From: Daphnia carinata
Taxonomy: Eukaryota; Arthropoda; Branchiopoda; Diplostraca; Daphniidae
Assembly: GCF_022539665.2 (NCBI RefSeq)
Contig: NW_026712510.1
Location: 1 to 64,000 of the forward strand
Length of the DNA stretch: 64,000 bases
Direction: 5' to 3'
The stretch's first letter is position 1, and each line of letters starts with the position of its first letter. Positions 12,985-24,400 of the stretch are shown here, in pieces. Under the pieces are notes generated by a model, which saw nothing but the letters and a program-made list of their open reading frames with translations, did not search any database and was not told where the DNA came from. Made by a program: the position numbers and the translations under genes.

Positions 12985-13386
12985 GATAAGAGATAAATGT
13001 TTGGTGAACCATTTAAGTAACGCGTTAACACCATCGGTTTTTTGCAAAGGGAAATGGATATAAGCCGACGCTCTGACGCAATATGTTGCCTACCGGATTG
13101 GAGGCATATCGTTCCTATTGGAACAAAATAAAAGAAATAGGACTATTTCTAAGGAGAAATAGGACTGAGGCCAAGGAGAAATAGGACCGATGGCGTGGAG
13201 AAATAGGACTGTCCTAAAAGTATTTAAAAGTCAGTCCTATTTCTCCCAGTCCTATTTCGTATATTTGATATGTTTTGAATGTAGATATTCCGTATTACAC
13301 TATATTCACATTAAGAAATAGGACTGAAAATTTTCAGTCCTATTTCTCCAGTCCTATTTGGTTTCAGTCCTATTTCACCGCCAATC
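12985..13386 (-). repeat. Right terminal inverted repeat of the MULE, with satellite patch
   Basis: Reverse complement of the left terminal repeat, including the GAAATAGGACTG word array. It differs by a 55-bp satellite-derived block at 13259-13313 that replaces about 7 bp present in the left copy. Weaker inverted similarity extends inward to about 12700. Confidence 0.85.
13259..13313. repeat. Satellite fragment inserted in the MULE inverted repeat
   Basis: The block reads as a 70-bp satellite monomer (GTATATTTGATATG ... TATATTCACATTA) lacking its GAAACTCACT segment. It sits exactly where the left inverted repeat reads TCCGGTA. It is in the same orientation as the flanking arrays. Confidence 0.85.
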
Positions 13387-13394
13387 GAAACTGA
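13387..13394. repeat. Target-site duplication, right copy (MULE element)
   Basis: GAAACTGA directly after the element's right end, matching 7599-7606. The satellite resumes in phase with TTCTAGAACAC. Confidence 0.85.
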
Positions 13395-16300
13395 TTCTAG
13401 AACACTATATTCACATTGAATAAACGTATATTTGATGCTGTTTGAATGTAGATATTGAAACTCACTGTATTACACTATATTCACATTGAATACACGTATA
13501 TTTGATGGTGTTTGAATGTAGATATTGAAACTGATTCTATAACACTATATTCACATTGAATACACGTATACTTGATGCTGTTTGAATGTAGATATTTAAA
13601 CTGATTCTATAACACTATATTCACATTGAATAAACGTATATTTCATGCTGTTTGAATGTAGATATTGAAACTCACTGTATTACAATATATATTCACATTG
13701 AATACACGTATATTTGATGGTGTTTGAATGTAGATATTGAAACTGATTCTATAACACTATATTCACATTGAATACACGTATATTTGATGCTGTTTGAATG
13801 TAGATATTGAAACTGATTCTATAACACTATATTCACATTGAATACACGTATATTTCATGTTGTTTGAATGTAGATATTTAAACTGATTCTATAACACTAT
13901 ATTCACATTGAATACACGTATATTTGATGCTGTTTGAATGTAGATATTTAAACTGATTCTATAACACTGTATTATATATTCACATTGAATAAACGTATAT
14001 TTGATGCTGTTTGAATGTAGATATTGAAACTCACTGTATTACAATATATATTCACATTGAATACACGTATATTTGATGGTGTTTGAATGTAGATATTGAA
14101 ACTGATTCTATAACACTATATTCACATTGAATAAACGTATATTTGATGCTGTTTGAATGTAGATATTGAAACTCACTGTATTACACTATATTCACATTGA
14201 ATACACGTATATTTGATGGTGTTTGAATGTAGATATTGAAACTGATTCTATAACACTATATTCACATTGAATACACGTATATTTGTTGCTGTTTGAATGT
14301 AGATATTGAAACTGATTCTATAACACTATATTCACATTGAATACACGTATATTTGATGCTGTTTGAATGTTGATATTGAAACTGATTCTATAACACTATA
14401 TTCACATTGAATACACGTATATTTGATGCTGTTTGAATGTAGATATGAAACTGATTCTATAACACTATATTCACATTGAATACACGTATATTTGATGCTG
14501 TTTGAATGTAGATATTGAAACTGATTCTATAACACTATATTCACATTGAATACACGTATATTTCATGCTGTTTGAATGTAGATATTGAAACTGATTCTAT
14601 AACACTATATTCACATTGAATACACGTATATTTGATGCTGTTTGAATGTAGATATTGAAACTCACTGTATTACACTATATTAACATTGAATACACGTAAA
14701 TTTATGCAGTTTGAATGTAGATATTGAAACTGATTCTAGAACACTATATTCACATTGAATAAACGTATATTTGATGCTGTTTGAATGTAGATATTGAAAC
14801 TCACTGTATTACACTATATTCACATTGAATACACGTATATTTGATGGTGTTTGAATGTAGATCATGAAACTGATTCTATAACACTATATTCACATTGAAT
14901 ACACGTATATTTGATGCTGTTTGAATGTAGATATTTAAACTGATTCTATAACACTATATTCACATTGAATAAACGTATATTTGATGCTGTTTGAATGTAG
15001 ATATTGAAACTCACTGTATTACAATATATATTCACATTGAATACACGTATATTTGATGCTGTTTGAATGTAGATATTGAAACTGATTCTATAACACTATA
15101 TTCACATTGAATACACGTACATTTGATGCTGTTTGAATGTAGATATTTAAACTGATTCTATAACACTATATTCACATTGAATACACGTATATTTCATGCT
15201 GTTTGAATGTAGATATTTAAACTGATTCTATAACACTATATTCACATTGAATAAACGTATATTTGATGCTGTTTGAATGTAGATATTGAAACTGATTCTA
15301 TAACACTATATTCACATTGAATAAACGTATATTTGATGCTGTTTGAATGTAGATATTGAAACTCACTGTATTACACTATATTCACATTGAATAAACGTAT
15401 ATTTGATGGTGTTTGAATGTAGATATTGAAACTGATTCTATAACACTATATTCACATTGAATACACGTATATTTGATGCTGTTTGAATGTAGATATTGAA
15501 ACTGATTCTATAACACTATATTCACATTGAATACACGTATATTTGATGCTGTTTGAATGTAGATATTGAAACTGATTCTATAACACTATATTCACATTGA
15601 ATACACGTATATTTGATGCTGTTTGAATGTAGATATGGAAACTGATTCTATAACACTATATTCACATTGAATACACGTATATTTGATGCTGTTTGAATGT
15701 AGATATTGAAACTGATTCTATAACACTATATTCACATTGAATACACGTATATTTGATGCTGTTTGAATGTAGATATTGAAACTGATTCTATAACACTATA
15801 TTCACATTGAATACACGTATATTTGATGCTGTTTGAATGTAGATATTGAAACTGATTCTATAACACTATATTCACATTGAATACACGTATATTTATGCAG
15901 TTTGAATGTAGATATTGAAACTGATTCTATAACACTATATTCACATTGAATAAACGTATATTTGATGCTGTTTGAATGTAGATATTGAAACTCACTGTAT
16001 TACACTATATTCACATTGAATACACGTATATTTGATGGTGTTTGAATGTAGATCATGAAACTGATTCTATAACACTATATTCACATTGAATACACGTATA
16101 TTTGATGCTGTTTGAATGTAGATATTTAAACTGATTCTATAACACTATATTCACATTGAATAAACGTATATTTCATGCTGTTTGAATGTAGATATTGAAA
16201 CTGATTCTATAACACTATATTCACATTGAATACACGTATATTTGATGGTGTTTGAATGTAGATATTGAAACTGATTCTATAACACTATATTCACATTGAA

Positions 16301-19173
16301 TACACGTATATTTGATGCTGTTTGAATGTAGATATTGAAACTGATTCTATAACATATATATTCACATTGAATACACGTATATTTCATGCTGTTTGAATGT
16401 AGATATTTAAACTGATTCTATAACACTATATTCACATTGAATACACGTTTACTTTATGCTGTTTGAATGTAGATATTTAAACTGATTCTATAACACTATA
16501 TTCACATTGAATAAACGTATATTTGATGCTGTTTGAATGTAGATATTGAAACTCACTGTATTACAATATATATTCACATTGAATACACGTATATTTGATG
16601 GTGTTTGAATGTAGATATTGAAACTGATTCTATAACACTATATTCACATTGAATAAACGTATATTTGATGCTGTTTGAATGTAGATATTGAAACTCACTG
16701 TATTACACTATATTCACATTGAATACACGTATATTTGATGGTGTTTGAATGTAGATATTGAAACTGATTCTATAACACTATATTCACATTGAATACACGT
16801 ATATTTGTTGCTGTTTGAATGTAGATATTGAAACTGATTCTATAACACTATATTCACATTGAATACACGTATATTTGATGCTGTTTGAATGTTGATATTG
16901 AAACTGATTCTATAACACTATATTCACATTGAATACACGTATATTTGATGCTGTTTGAATGTAGATATGGAAACTCACTGTATCACACTATATTCACATT
17001 GGATACACGTATATTTGATGCTGTTTGAATGTAGATATTGAAACTCACTGTATCACATTGAATACACGTATATTTCATGCTGTTTGAATGTAGATATTGA
17101 AACTGATTCTATAACACTATATTCACATTGAATACACGTATATTTGATGCTGTTTGAATGTAGATATTGAAACTCACTGTATTACACTATATTTACATTG
17201 AATACACGTATATTTGATGCAGTTTGAATGTAGATATTGAAACTGATTCTAGAACACTATATTCACATTGAATAAACGTATATTTGATGCTGTTTGAATG
17301 TAGATATTGAAACTCACTGTATTACACTATATTCACATTGAATACACGTATATTTGATGGTGTTTGAATGTAGATATTGAAACTGATTCTATAACACTAT
17401 ATTCACATTGAATACACGTATACTTGATGCTGTTTGAATGTAGATATTTAAACTGATTCTATAACACTATATTCACATTGAATAAACGTATATTTGATGC
17501 TGTTTGAATGTAGATATTGAAACTCACTGTATTACAATATATATTCACATTGAATACACGTATATTTGATGGTGTTTGAATGTAGATATTGAAATTGATT
17601 CTATAACACTATATTCACATTGAATACACGTATATTTGATGGTGTTTGAATGTAGATATTGAAACTCACTGTATCACACTATATTCACATTAAATACACG
17701 TATATTTGATGCTGTTTGAATGTAGATATTGAAACTGATTCTATAACACTATATTCACATTGAATACACGTATATTTCATGCTGTTTGAATGTAGATAAT
17801 GAAACTCACTGTATTACACTATATTCACATTGAATACACGTATATTTCATGCTGTTTGAATGTAGATATTGAAACTGATTCTATAACACTATATTCACAT
17901 TGAATACACGTATATTTGATGCTGTTTGAATGTAGATATTGAAACTGATTCTATAACACTATATTCACATTGAATACACGTATATTTCATGCTGTTTGAA
18001 TGTAGATATTGAAACTGATTCTATAACACTATATTCACATTGAATACACGTATATTTGATGCTGTTTGAATGTAGATATTTAAACTGATTCTATAACACT
18101 ATATTCACATTGAATAAACGTATATTTGATGCTGTTTGAATGTAGATATTGAAACTCACTGTATTACAATATATATTCACATTGAATACACGTATATTTG
18201 ATGGTGTTTGAATGTAGATATTGAAACTGATTCTATAACACTATATTCACATTGAATAAACGTATATTTGATGCTGTTTGAATGTAGATATTGAAACTGA
18301 TTCTATAACACTATATTCACATTGAATACACGTATATTTCATGCTGTTTGAATGTAGATATTGAAACTGATTCTATAACACTATATTCACATTGAATACA
18401 CGTATACTTGATGCTGTTTGAATGTAGATATTTAAACTGATTCTATAACACTATATTCACATTGAATACACGTATATTTGATGTTGTTTGAATGTAGATA
18501 TTGAAACTCACTGTATAACAATATATATTCACATTGAATACACGTATATTTGATGGTGTTTGAATGTAGATATTGAAACTGATTCTATAACACTATATTC
18601 ACATTGAATACACGTATATTTGATGCTGTTTGAATGTAGATATTGAAACTGATTCTATAGCACTATATTCACATTGAATACACGTATATTTGATGCTGTT
18701 TGAATGTAGATATTGAAACTGATTCTATAACACTATATTCACATTGAATACACGTATATTTGATGCTGTTTGAATGTAGATATTGAAACTGATTCTATAA
18801 CACTATATTCACATTGAATACACGTATATTTGATGCTGTTTGAATGTAGATATTGAAACTGATTCTATAACACTATATTCACATTGAATACACGTATATT
18901 TCATGCTGTTTGAATGTAGATATTGAAACTGATTCTATAACACTATATTCACATTGAATACACGTATATTTCATGCTGTTTAAATGTAGATATTGAAACT
19001 CACTGTATTACACTATATTCACATTGAATACACGTATATTTGATGCTGTTTGAATGTAGATATTGAAACTGATTCTATAACACTATATTCACATTGAATA
19101 CACGTATATTTGATTCTGTTTGAATGTAGATATGAAACTGATTCTATAACACTATATTCACATTGAATACACG
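13395..19173. repeat. 70-bp satellite array, block B (diverged, higher-order structure)
   Basis: About 82 monomers, more varied than block A. Variants include ATAAACG for ATACACG, GGTGTTTG for GCTGTTTG, TTTCATG for TTTGATG, CACTGTATTACAC, and GAACAC for TAACAC. Multi-monomer blocks recur: the marker TATATTTGTT is at 14278 and 16800 (about 36 monomers apart) and also at 7161 in block A, each time with the same neighbouring variants. No genes were seen. Confidence 0.97.
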
Positions 19174-19175
19174 TA

Positions 19176-19268
19176 CAGTATCCTCCAGAAAAAAGAGGCA
19201 CCCCCCGGTCACCAAAAATAAAATAATATATTACTAGCGCTAGATGGCATTTAATTTTTGCAACATAT
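19176..19268 (+). repeat. Left inverted repeat, outer part, of the TA-flanked transposon
   Basis: Matches the reverse complement of the right end with a few substitutions through GGCATTTAATTTTTGCAACA. It is interrupted at ATAT (19265-19268) by the Ty3/gypsy insertion and resumes at 27722, running to about 27998. Confidence 0.85.
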
Positions 19269-19678
19269 TGTCACGTGGATTCGGAGGACATCCACGTGTT
19301 AACGAGGGACACGTGGAGTCCGAGGACATCCACGTGCTGGGAACGTCTCGTACATCAGCCCCAACCCTTTTTCTCCGCTTTCACTTCCGTAAGGTCAAGT
19401 AGAATTATCTGCTTGACCATCTTATTGGAAGAGCTTACCCCTTCTATGCGCTTTCTATTCGAACGGTCACGTAGAGGTTATCTACGTGACCATCTCCTTT
19501 ACTTCCCGCGTCACCCTAGCGGGTAACGACCCTTTTGCTTTAAATAGGAGGGCCTACGAGTGAGACGGGGCTCTCAGTAGACAGTTGGATGCGGAGTGTT
19601 AAGTGTGGCAGAATTAATACACCGGTTCAAAAGCGCTGTGAGTCCGTCTTTTAGTGAAGTGCGGCAGTAGCCGTCACA
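19269..19678 (+). repeat. 5' LTR of element G1 (410 bp)
   Basis: TG...CA termini (TGTCACGTGG to GCCGTCACA). U3 contains a ladder of inverted repeats: 19272-19298, 19310-19336, 19393-19418, 19465-19491 and 19505-19523, two of them built from CACGTG arms. A TTTAAATAG box and an initiator-like TCAGT follow. Confidence 0.95.
19539..19578 (+). promoter_or_regulatory. LTR promoter of element G1 (TATA-like plus initiator)
   Basis: TTTAAATAGG around 19539-19547 is followed about 30 bases later by TCTCAGTAGAC, with TCAGT at 19574-19578. This is the expected spacing for a transcription start at the U3/R border. The same arrangement recurs in the 3' LTR. Confidence 0.5.
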
Positions 19679-19680
19679 AT

Positions 19681-19698
19681 TGGTGGAGACGCAGGTCG
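19681..19698 (+). promoter_or_regulatory. Primer-binding site of element G1
   Basis: TGGTGGAGACGCAGGTCG starts two bases after the LTR. TGG pairs with a tRNA CCA end, as in LTR elements. I could not assign the tRNA with confidence. Confidence 0.6.
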
Positions 19699-19762
19699 AG
19701 CCCCTAAAGAACTTCGTAAATTTGATTCCGTGTCGGTCAACCGAATTTTCCGTAAATCCATT

Positions 19763-19980
19763 TATCGCATTTAATTTCGTTCGTTTACCGCAAACTGGTG
19801 CAAGAGGTGGCCAGCAAGGCGGAAGTTTTTTTTTGTTGGGAGGGTTCCTTTATTTTTGTTGTGTGCGGATTTTCAGTATATCGCATTTGATTTCGTGCGT
19901 TTGCCGCAAACTGGTACAAGAGGTGGCCAGCAAAGCGGAAGTTTTCGTTGAGGAGGGTCCCGTAATTTTTTTTTTGGAGA
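19763..19980 (+). repeat. Tandem duplication in the untranslated leader of G1
   Basis: Two direct copies starting TATCGCATTT at 19763 and 19879 share the word AAGAGGTGGCCAGCAA and a GGCGGAAGTTTT/AGCGGAAGTTTT end. The period is about 116 bp. The whole 19680-20030 leader stays open in the gag frame although its first in-frame ATG is at 20031. Confidence 0.75.
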
Positions 19981-20030
19981 ATTGTTTGAGATTCGAAACT
20001 ATTGGGATTCTCCAGTGTTCGCGTCGACTG

Positions 20031-21431
20031 ATGAGTAAACAGTCAGGGAGATATCCTACGTGCGGCCGGGCGCCAAGTAGACGGTTACATCCGGAACTAT
20101 TTGATCAATCTGAACTGATAGAAAAAGTGGAAGTGCCTGATAGTAGTGTCATTGTTAATGTAACACCCCTCACACGTGACAGTGCGACAGTGTCAAGAGA
20201 AGACGTTCGTGGAGTAGAACGCGCAGTAATCAGTGAACCACGAAACTCGACACCAGAGCAATCTCGGTTCAATTTTTACACACGGCCCAGCAACATGGCG
20301 GCAAGTGTACAAAAATTCATAGCACCGCCGATTTTTTCAGCACACCCGGAGGAAGATCCTATGGATTGGTTAGAACGCTTTGAGATAGTGGCAGCGTACA
20401 ACCGTTGGTCAGATGCAGACCAAGCGCGGAATTTCGCGATGTATTTGGAAGGGGCAGCCAGAAAATGGTTTTTGGTGCATCCTCACCCTGATCACTGGGA
20501 GGATCTTCCGCTCCGCCCGAACCCGGAAGACCCAACACGACCCAATCTGCCAGCAGCGACAGGGTTAAAATCGCAATTCGTAGCGGCCTTTCGGCAGGCT
20601 AATTTCACACTAGTGCAAGAGAGCAAGCTTCGTCAACGAGTACAAGGCGTAGAGGAAGACATAGTGTCGTATTTCTACGACGTAATTAATATGTGCAGGT
20701 TGGTGAACCCGACAATGTCACAAGAGCATCAACTAGAACATCTATACCGCGGTCTAAAACCATCGTTATTGCAAAAAATTTACCCACATAAGCCGACATC
20801 TACGGCTGACATTCTAGATCTGGCCAAGTTACACACGGAGGCCATGGTTCTGGCGAACCAGAAAGTTTGGGCCCAATCTTTAAGAGCGCTATCAGAGGAG
20901 CCGGAAAATACGAAACTGAACAAGAATGTGACTCAACCGACATTAACAGCAGAAATTACGAGTGCGCTGAAACAATTAAACGAAACGGTGAAACAGTTAC
21001 ACTTATCTACAGGACCGGCATTCCAAATGGCTAAAATGGGTCAAAGCAAAATCAGTAGTAATGGATTCGATAGAAATAGAAGGACGACCGAGGGAAGATA
21101 CGTATGCGGATTTTGTTCAAAAATTGGCCACCTTGACTACAGATGCTTCCAGAACCCAGCGTCAGCATTATACAGAGGCCCAAGACAGAATCAGATGAGA
21201 CAACAGAGCGAACAACAACACGCCAGGCAAAGGCAGTTTCATCAGCCGGAAGGACACAAGCAAGCAGGAACGGTGAACAGTGTGGCGTTACACTCGAATG
21301 CAGAAGAATTACCGAACCTGGAGCAACAATTTTATGTGAACAAGATTAACATGCCTAACAAAACGGACCATGGAACGGCACAGTCAACACAGCCATTGTC
21401 AACACAGGAAGATCAAAGTGGTGAAAAATAA
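20031..21431 (+). CDS. Gag polyprotein of element G1
   Basis: 466 residues from the first in-frame ATG (20031) to TAA at 21429-21431. It makes the particle shell and binds the RNA genome. The central part, about residues 90-280, matches the retrotransposon Gag (capsid-like) family pattern: a PPIFSAHPEEDPMDWLERF entry, then ARKWF, then a basic helix-rich region. A single CCHC zinc knuckle (CX2CX4HX4C) lies at residues 359-372, followed by a Gln-rich tail. The frame is open upstream to 19680, but no ATG is present there, so a longer product would need non-AUG initiation. Pol follows in the same frame after one stop codon, so Gag-Pol is presumably made by stop readthrough, or the stop is a mutation. 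A second ATG at 20295 starts just before the capsid-like domain. Confidence 0.9.
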   Translation: MSKQSGRYPTCGRAPSRRLHPELFDQSELIEKVEVPDSSVIVNVTPLTRDSATVSREDVRGVERAVISEPRNSTPEQSRFNFYTRPSNMAASVQKFIAPPIFSAHPEEDPMDWLERFEIVAAYNRWSDADQARNFAMYLEGAARKWFLVHPHPDHWEDLPLRPNPEDPTRPNLPAATGLKSQFVAAFRQANFTLVQESKLRQRVQGVEEDIVSYFYDVINMCRLVNPTMSQEHQLEHLYRGLKPSLLQKIYPHKPTSTADILDLAKLHTEAMVLANQKVWAQSLRALSEEPENTKLNKNVTQPTLTAEITSALKQLNETVKQLHLSTGPAFQMAKMGQSKISSNGFDRNRRTTEGRYVCGFCSKIGHLDYRCFQNPASALYRGPRQNQMRQQSEQQHARQRQFHQPEGHKQAGTVNSVALHSNAEELPNLEQQFYVNKINMPNKTDHGTAQSTQPLSTQEDQSGEK

Positions 21432-24400
21432 AGTGAGATTATAAAACAAAAGTTGGGGAAGAATGTACCAATACTGTTGTCGGACATATCCCGTTTAATC
21501 AAAAAGACGGTGAAATGTGGAGACATCACAGCAACAGCAGTGGTGGACACGGGCGCAGCAGTCAGCGTCATATCGCCAAAATTGTTGCGACGCACACATT
21601 ATGTGATGGAGGATTGGGGCGGCCCGGACATTGTATTAGCAAATGGTTCCAAAGTAACGCCGTTAGGAGCAGCTCGGGTAACCATAACCCATAATAATAC
21701 AACAGCCCAAGGAAGGGCAGTAATCATGGAAATGGACGGAATTGACTTGTTGCTGGGGAATGATTTTTTAAAACAATTCGGAAAACTTCGAATTGATTAC
21801 ACCGGTGACACAACGCAAGTGATATTGGGAGAGCTACCGTTTAAGGATGATCACGATCAAGAGGAAAGTCTTCAGGCTGGCAGTAAAATTAGTAACACAA
21901 CTAGTTACATGATTCCGGCATTTTCGGTGATAACAGTGAGCACAAATCGCGACGAGAATAGCTCTTCAACTGGGTTGTTTTCCCCTTCGACAGAGTTATG
22001 GGTGTCTAAAAAGCTGGCAACAGGTCATGCTATTCTGGCGGCAGATTCGAAGTGCATACCGGTGGCCAATTTATCGGCCGTACCAGTGTGGCTAAAGGAA
22101 GGGTCAACTTTGGGGACGGTACAGCCATATACCAATAAGATAATCAAGTGTGAATGGGAGGAGCTTCCACAACAAGAGGACGGAGAAAACAAGGACAAGC
22201 TGACGTTGGAGGAGAAGAACCTAGTAGATAATTTGGAACAACAAATAAATAGTGAACTAACAAACGAAAATCGAAAATCGCTACTAGCACTACTAGAAGG
22301 ACACCTATCATGCTTCGCAAAGAATGACAAAGATATGGGATTTTGTACGACAGCAGAACATCAAATCAATATCAAAGAGGGAGCGTTACCAATATATCAG
22401 CGACCAAATGCAAGCGCATGGAAAGCGCGGAAAATCATACAAGGATTATCAGAAGACATGATAAAAGCTGGCATCATAGAAAGATCAGAGAGCCCTTGGG
22501 GAGCGCCAGTCGTACTGATAAAGAAAAAGGATGGATCATGGCGGTTCTGTGTAGACTACCGGGGATTAAACGAGGTCACAGTTAGAGACGTATACCCTCT
22601 ACCCCGTATCAACGATATTCTGAGCAAACTAGAAGGCGCGGAATATTTTTCCATAATGGATTTACAATCAGGATATCATCAACTTCCACTGCGAAAAGAA
22701 GACAGAGAAAAGACGGCGTTTATCACAGCAGACGGATTATATCAATTCAAAGTCCTGCCATTCGGACTAACGAATGGGCCCAGTGCCTTTCAACGGGCAA
22801 TGGACGTCATTTTGGGAGGACTGCGTTGGAATTCATGCCTAGTGTACCTAGATGACGTAGTGGTGTACGCACCTGATTTTCAAACTCACGTGCATCGCTT
22901 ACACCTGGTATTATCGTGCTTAGCCAAAGCAGGGCTTAAACTAAAAGGAAACAAATGCCAATTCGCAATGACGACGTTGAAAGTCCTAGGACACGTGGTT
23001 TCTAAACAAGGCATATCACCAGATCCGGAAAAAATTGCAGCAGTAGCAGACTTCGCAGAATGCAACGAGGGAAAAACCTTAGCAGAAAAAATCAGACGAG
23101 TTCAAAGCTTTGTCGGGCTTTGTTCGTACTATAGACGGCATATAAAAAATTTCGCCAAATTAGCCCAACCACTGACAAGATTAACCAAGAAAGGCACATC
23201 TTTTATTTGGGAGGAAGCTCAGCGAACAAGTTTCATAAATCTGAAACAAATGTTAACTGCGGCCCCGATATTGGCTCACCCAGATTATGAAGCACCGATG
23301 ATTATCATGACGGACGCTTGTGGATACGGCATTGGGGCGGTATTGTCACAGTCCAAAGACGGAAAAGAATATCCGTTGGCTTACGCCAGTCGACTGATGT
23401 CAAAATCAGAAGTCAATTATTCGATTACTGAGAAAGAATGCCTGGCTCTCATCTGGGGTTTGAAGAAATTTAGAAGTTTTGTGTGGGGCTGCAAAGTAAT
23501 AATTGTGACCGATCATGAAGCCCTCTGTTGGCTAAGGACAAAAAAGGATTTAGCAGGACGACTAGCACGCTGGAGTTTGTGCCTGCTAGAATACGACGTA
23601 GAGATAAGATATAGGAATGGTAAACTACATTCCAACGCGGACTGCTTGTCTCGCTACCCAATCCCCATCACAGAAACGGAGACAGAAGATCGGTGCATAG
23701 CTATTGGAATACTGCAATATAACCAAGCAGACTTTATGTCAACAGACATATTATTGGATCTGGCACAGAAGCAACGTGGAGTAAGCAAATGGGGAAAACT
23801 TATTGAAAAACTGGAATTACAAAGATCGGCCGGAAGGTGCTTTTCACTGGATGAAGGAAAATTGTATAAAAAGAAGACGAAATGGGGAAAACAATGGCTA
23901 CGATTATGCGTTCCTCCTGATTATAGACACATGGTGTTAACAGCATGTCATAATGATCCGTATTCAGGACATATGGGAATCCAGAAAACGCTACAGAAAA
24001 TTACGCACCGTTTTTTTTGGGAGGACATGGCGAAAGACGTGATGGAGTACGTTAAAACATGCCCACAGTGTCAAACACGAAAAAGCCCAAAACTCCTTCC
24101 AGGTGGGATGCTGCAATGTATCAAAGTGGCCAGACCGTTCCAAAAGGTGGGGGTGGACCTCCTAGGACCGTTTACGTTATCGGACTCAGGGAATAAAATG
24201 ATCATCGTAGCAGTGGATTATTTGACAAAATGGGTGGAATTAAAAGCCTTGCCATCGGGCAAGGCAGAAGACGTTACTAAATTTCTGGTGGAATACATCG
24301 CACTACGTCATGGAATGCCCGAAGCCATAATAACGGGTCGGGGCAAATGCTTCCTAGCAGAAGTTACGCAAACCATGTTTCAGAAGTTGGGAGTCAGGCA

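Larger units (their letters stand above)
7607..13386 (-). mobile_element. Mutator-like (Phantom-like MULE) DNA transposon
   Basis: A 5,780-bp element inserted in the satellite. It is bounded by an 8-bp target duplication and by long inverted repeats whose first bases (G-T-G-CGGTGAAATAGGACTG pattern) match at both ends. It carries one multi-exon minus-strand gene with FLYWCH and MULE transposase domains. Long inverted repeats, an 8-9 bp duplication and a FLYWCH-MULE protein are the signature of animal MULE/Phantom elements. Assignment to Phantom specifically is inference. The transposase frame has one break and the right inverted repeat has a satellite patch, so this copy may no longer be autonomous. 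Confidence 0.85.

Noticed and set aside
19275-19526. 83-residue open frame in the LTR, repeated at the 3' LTR
   Set aside because: It lies over the U3 hairpins and promoter, repeats in both LTRs and has no recognisable domain.
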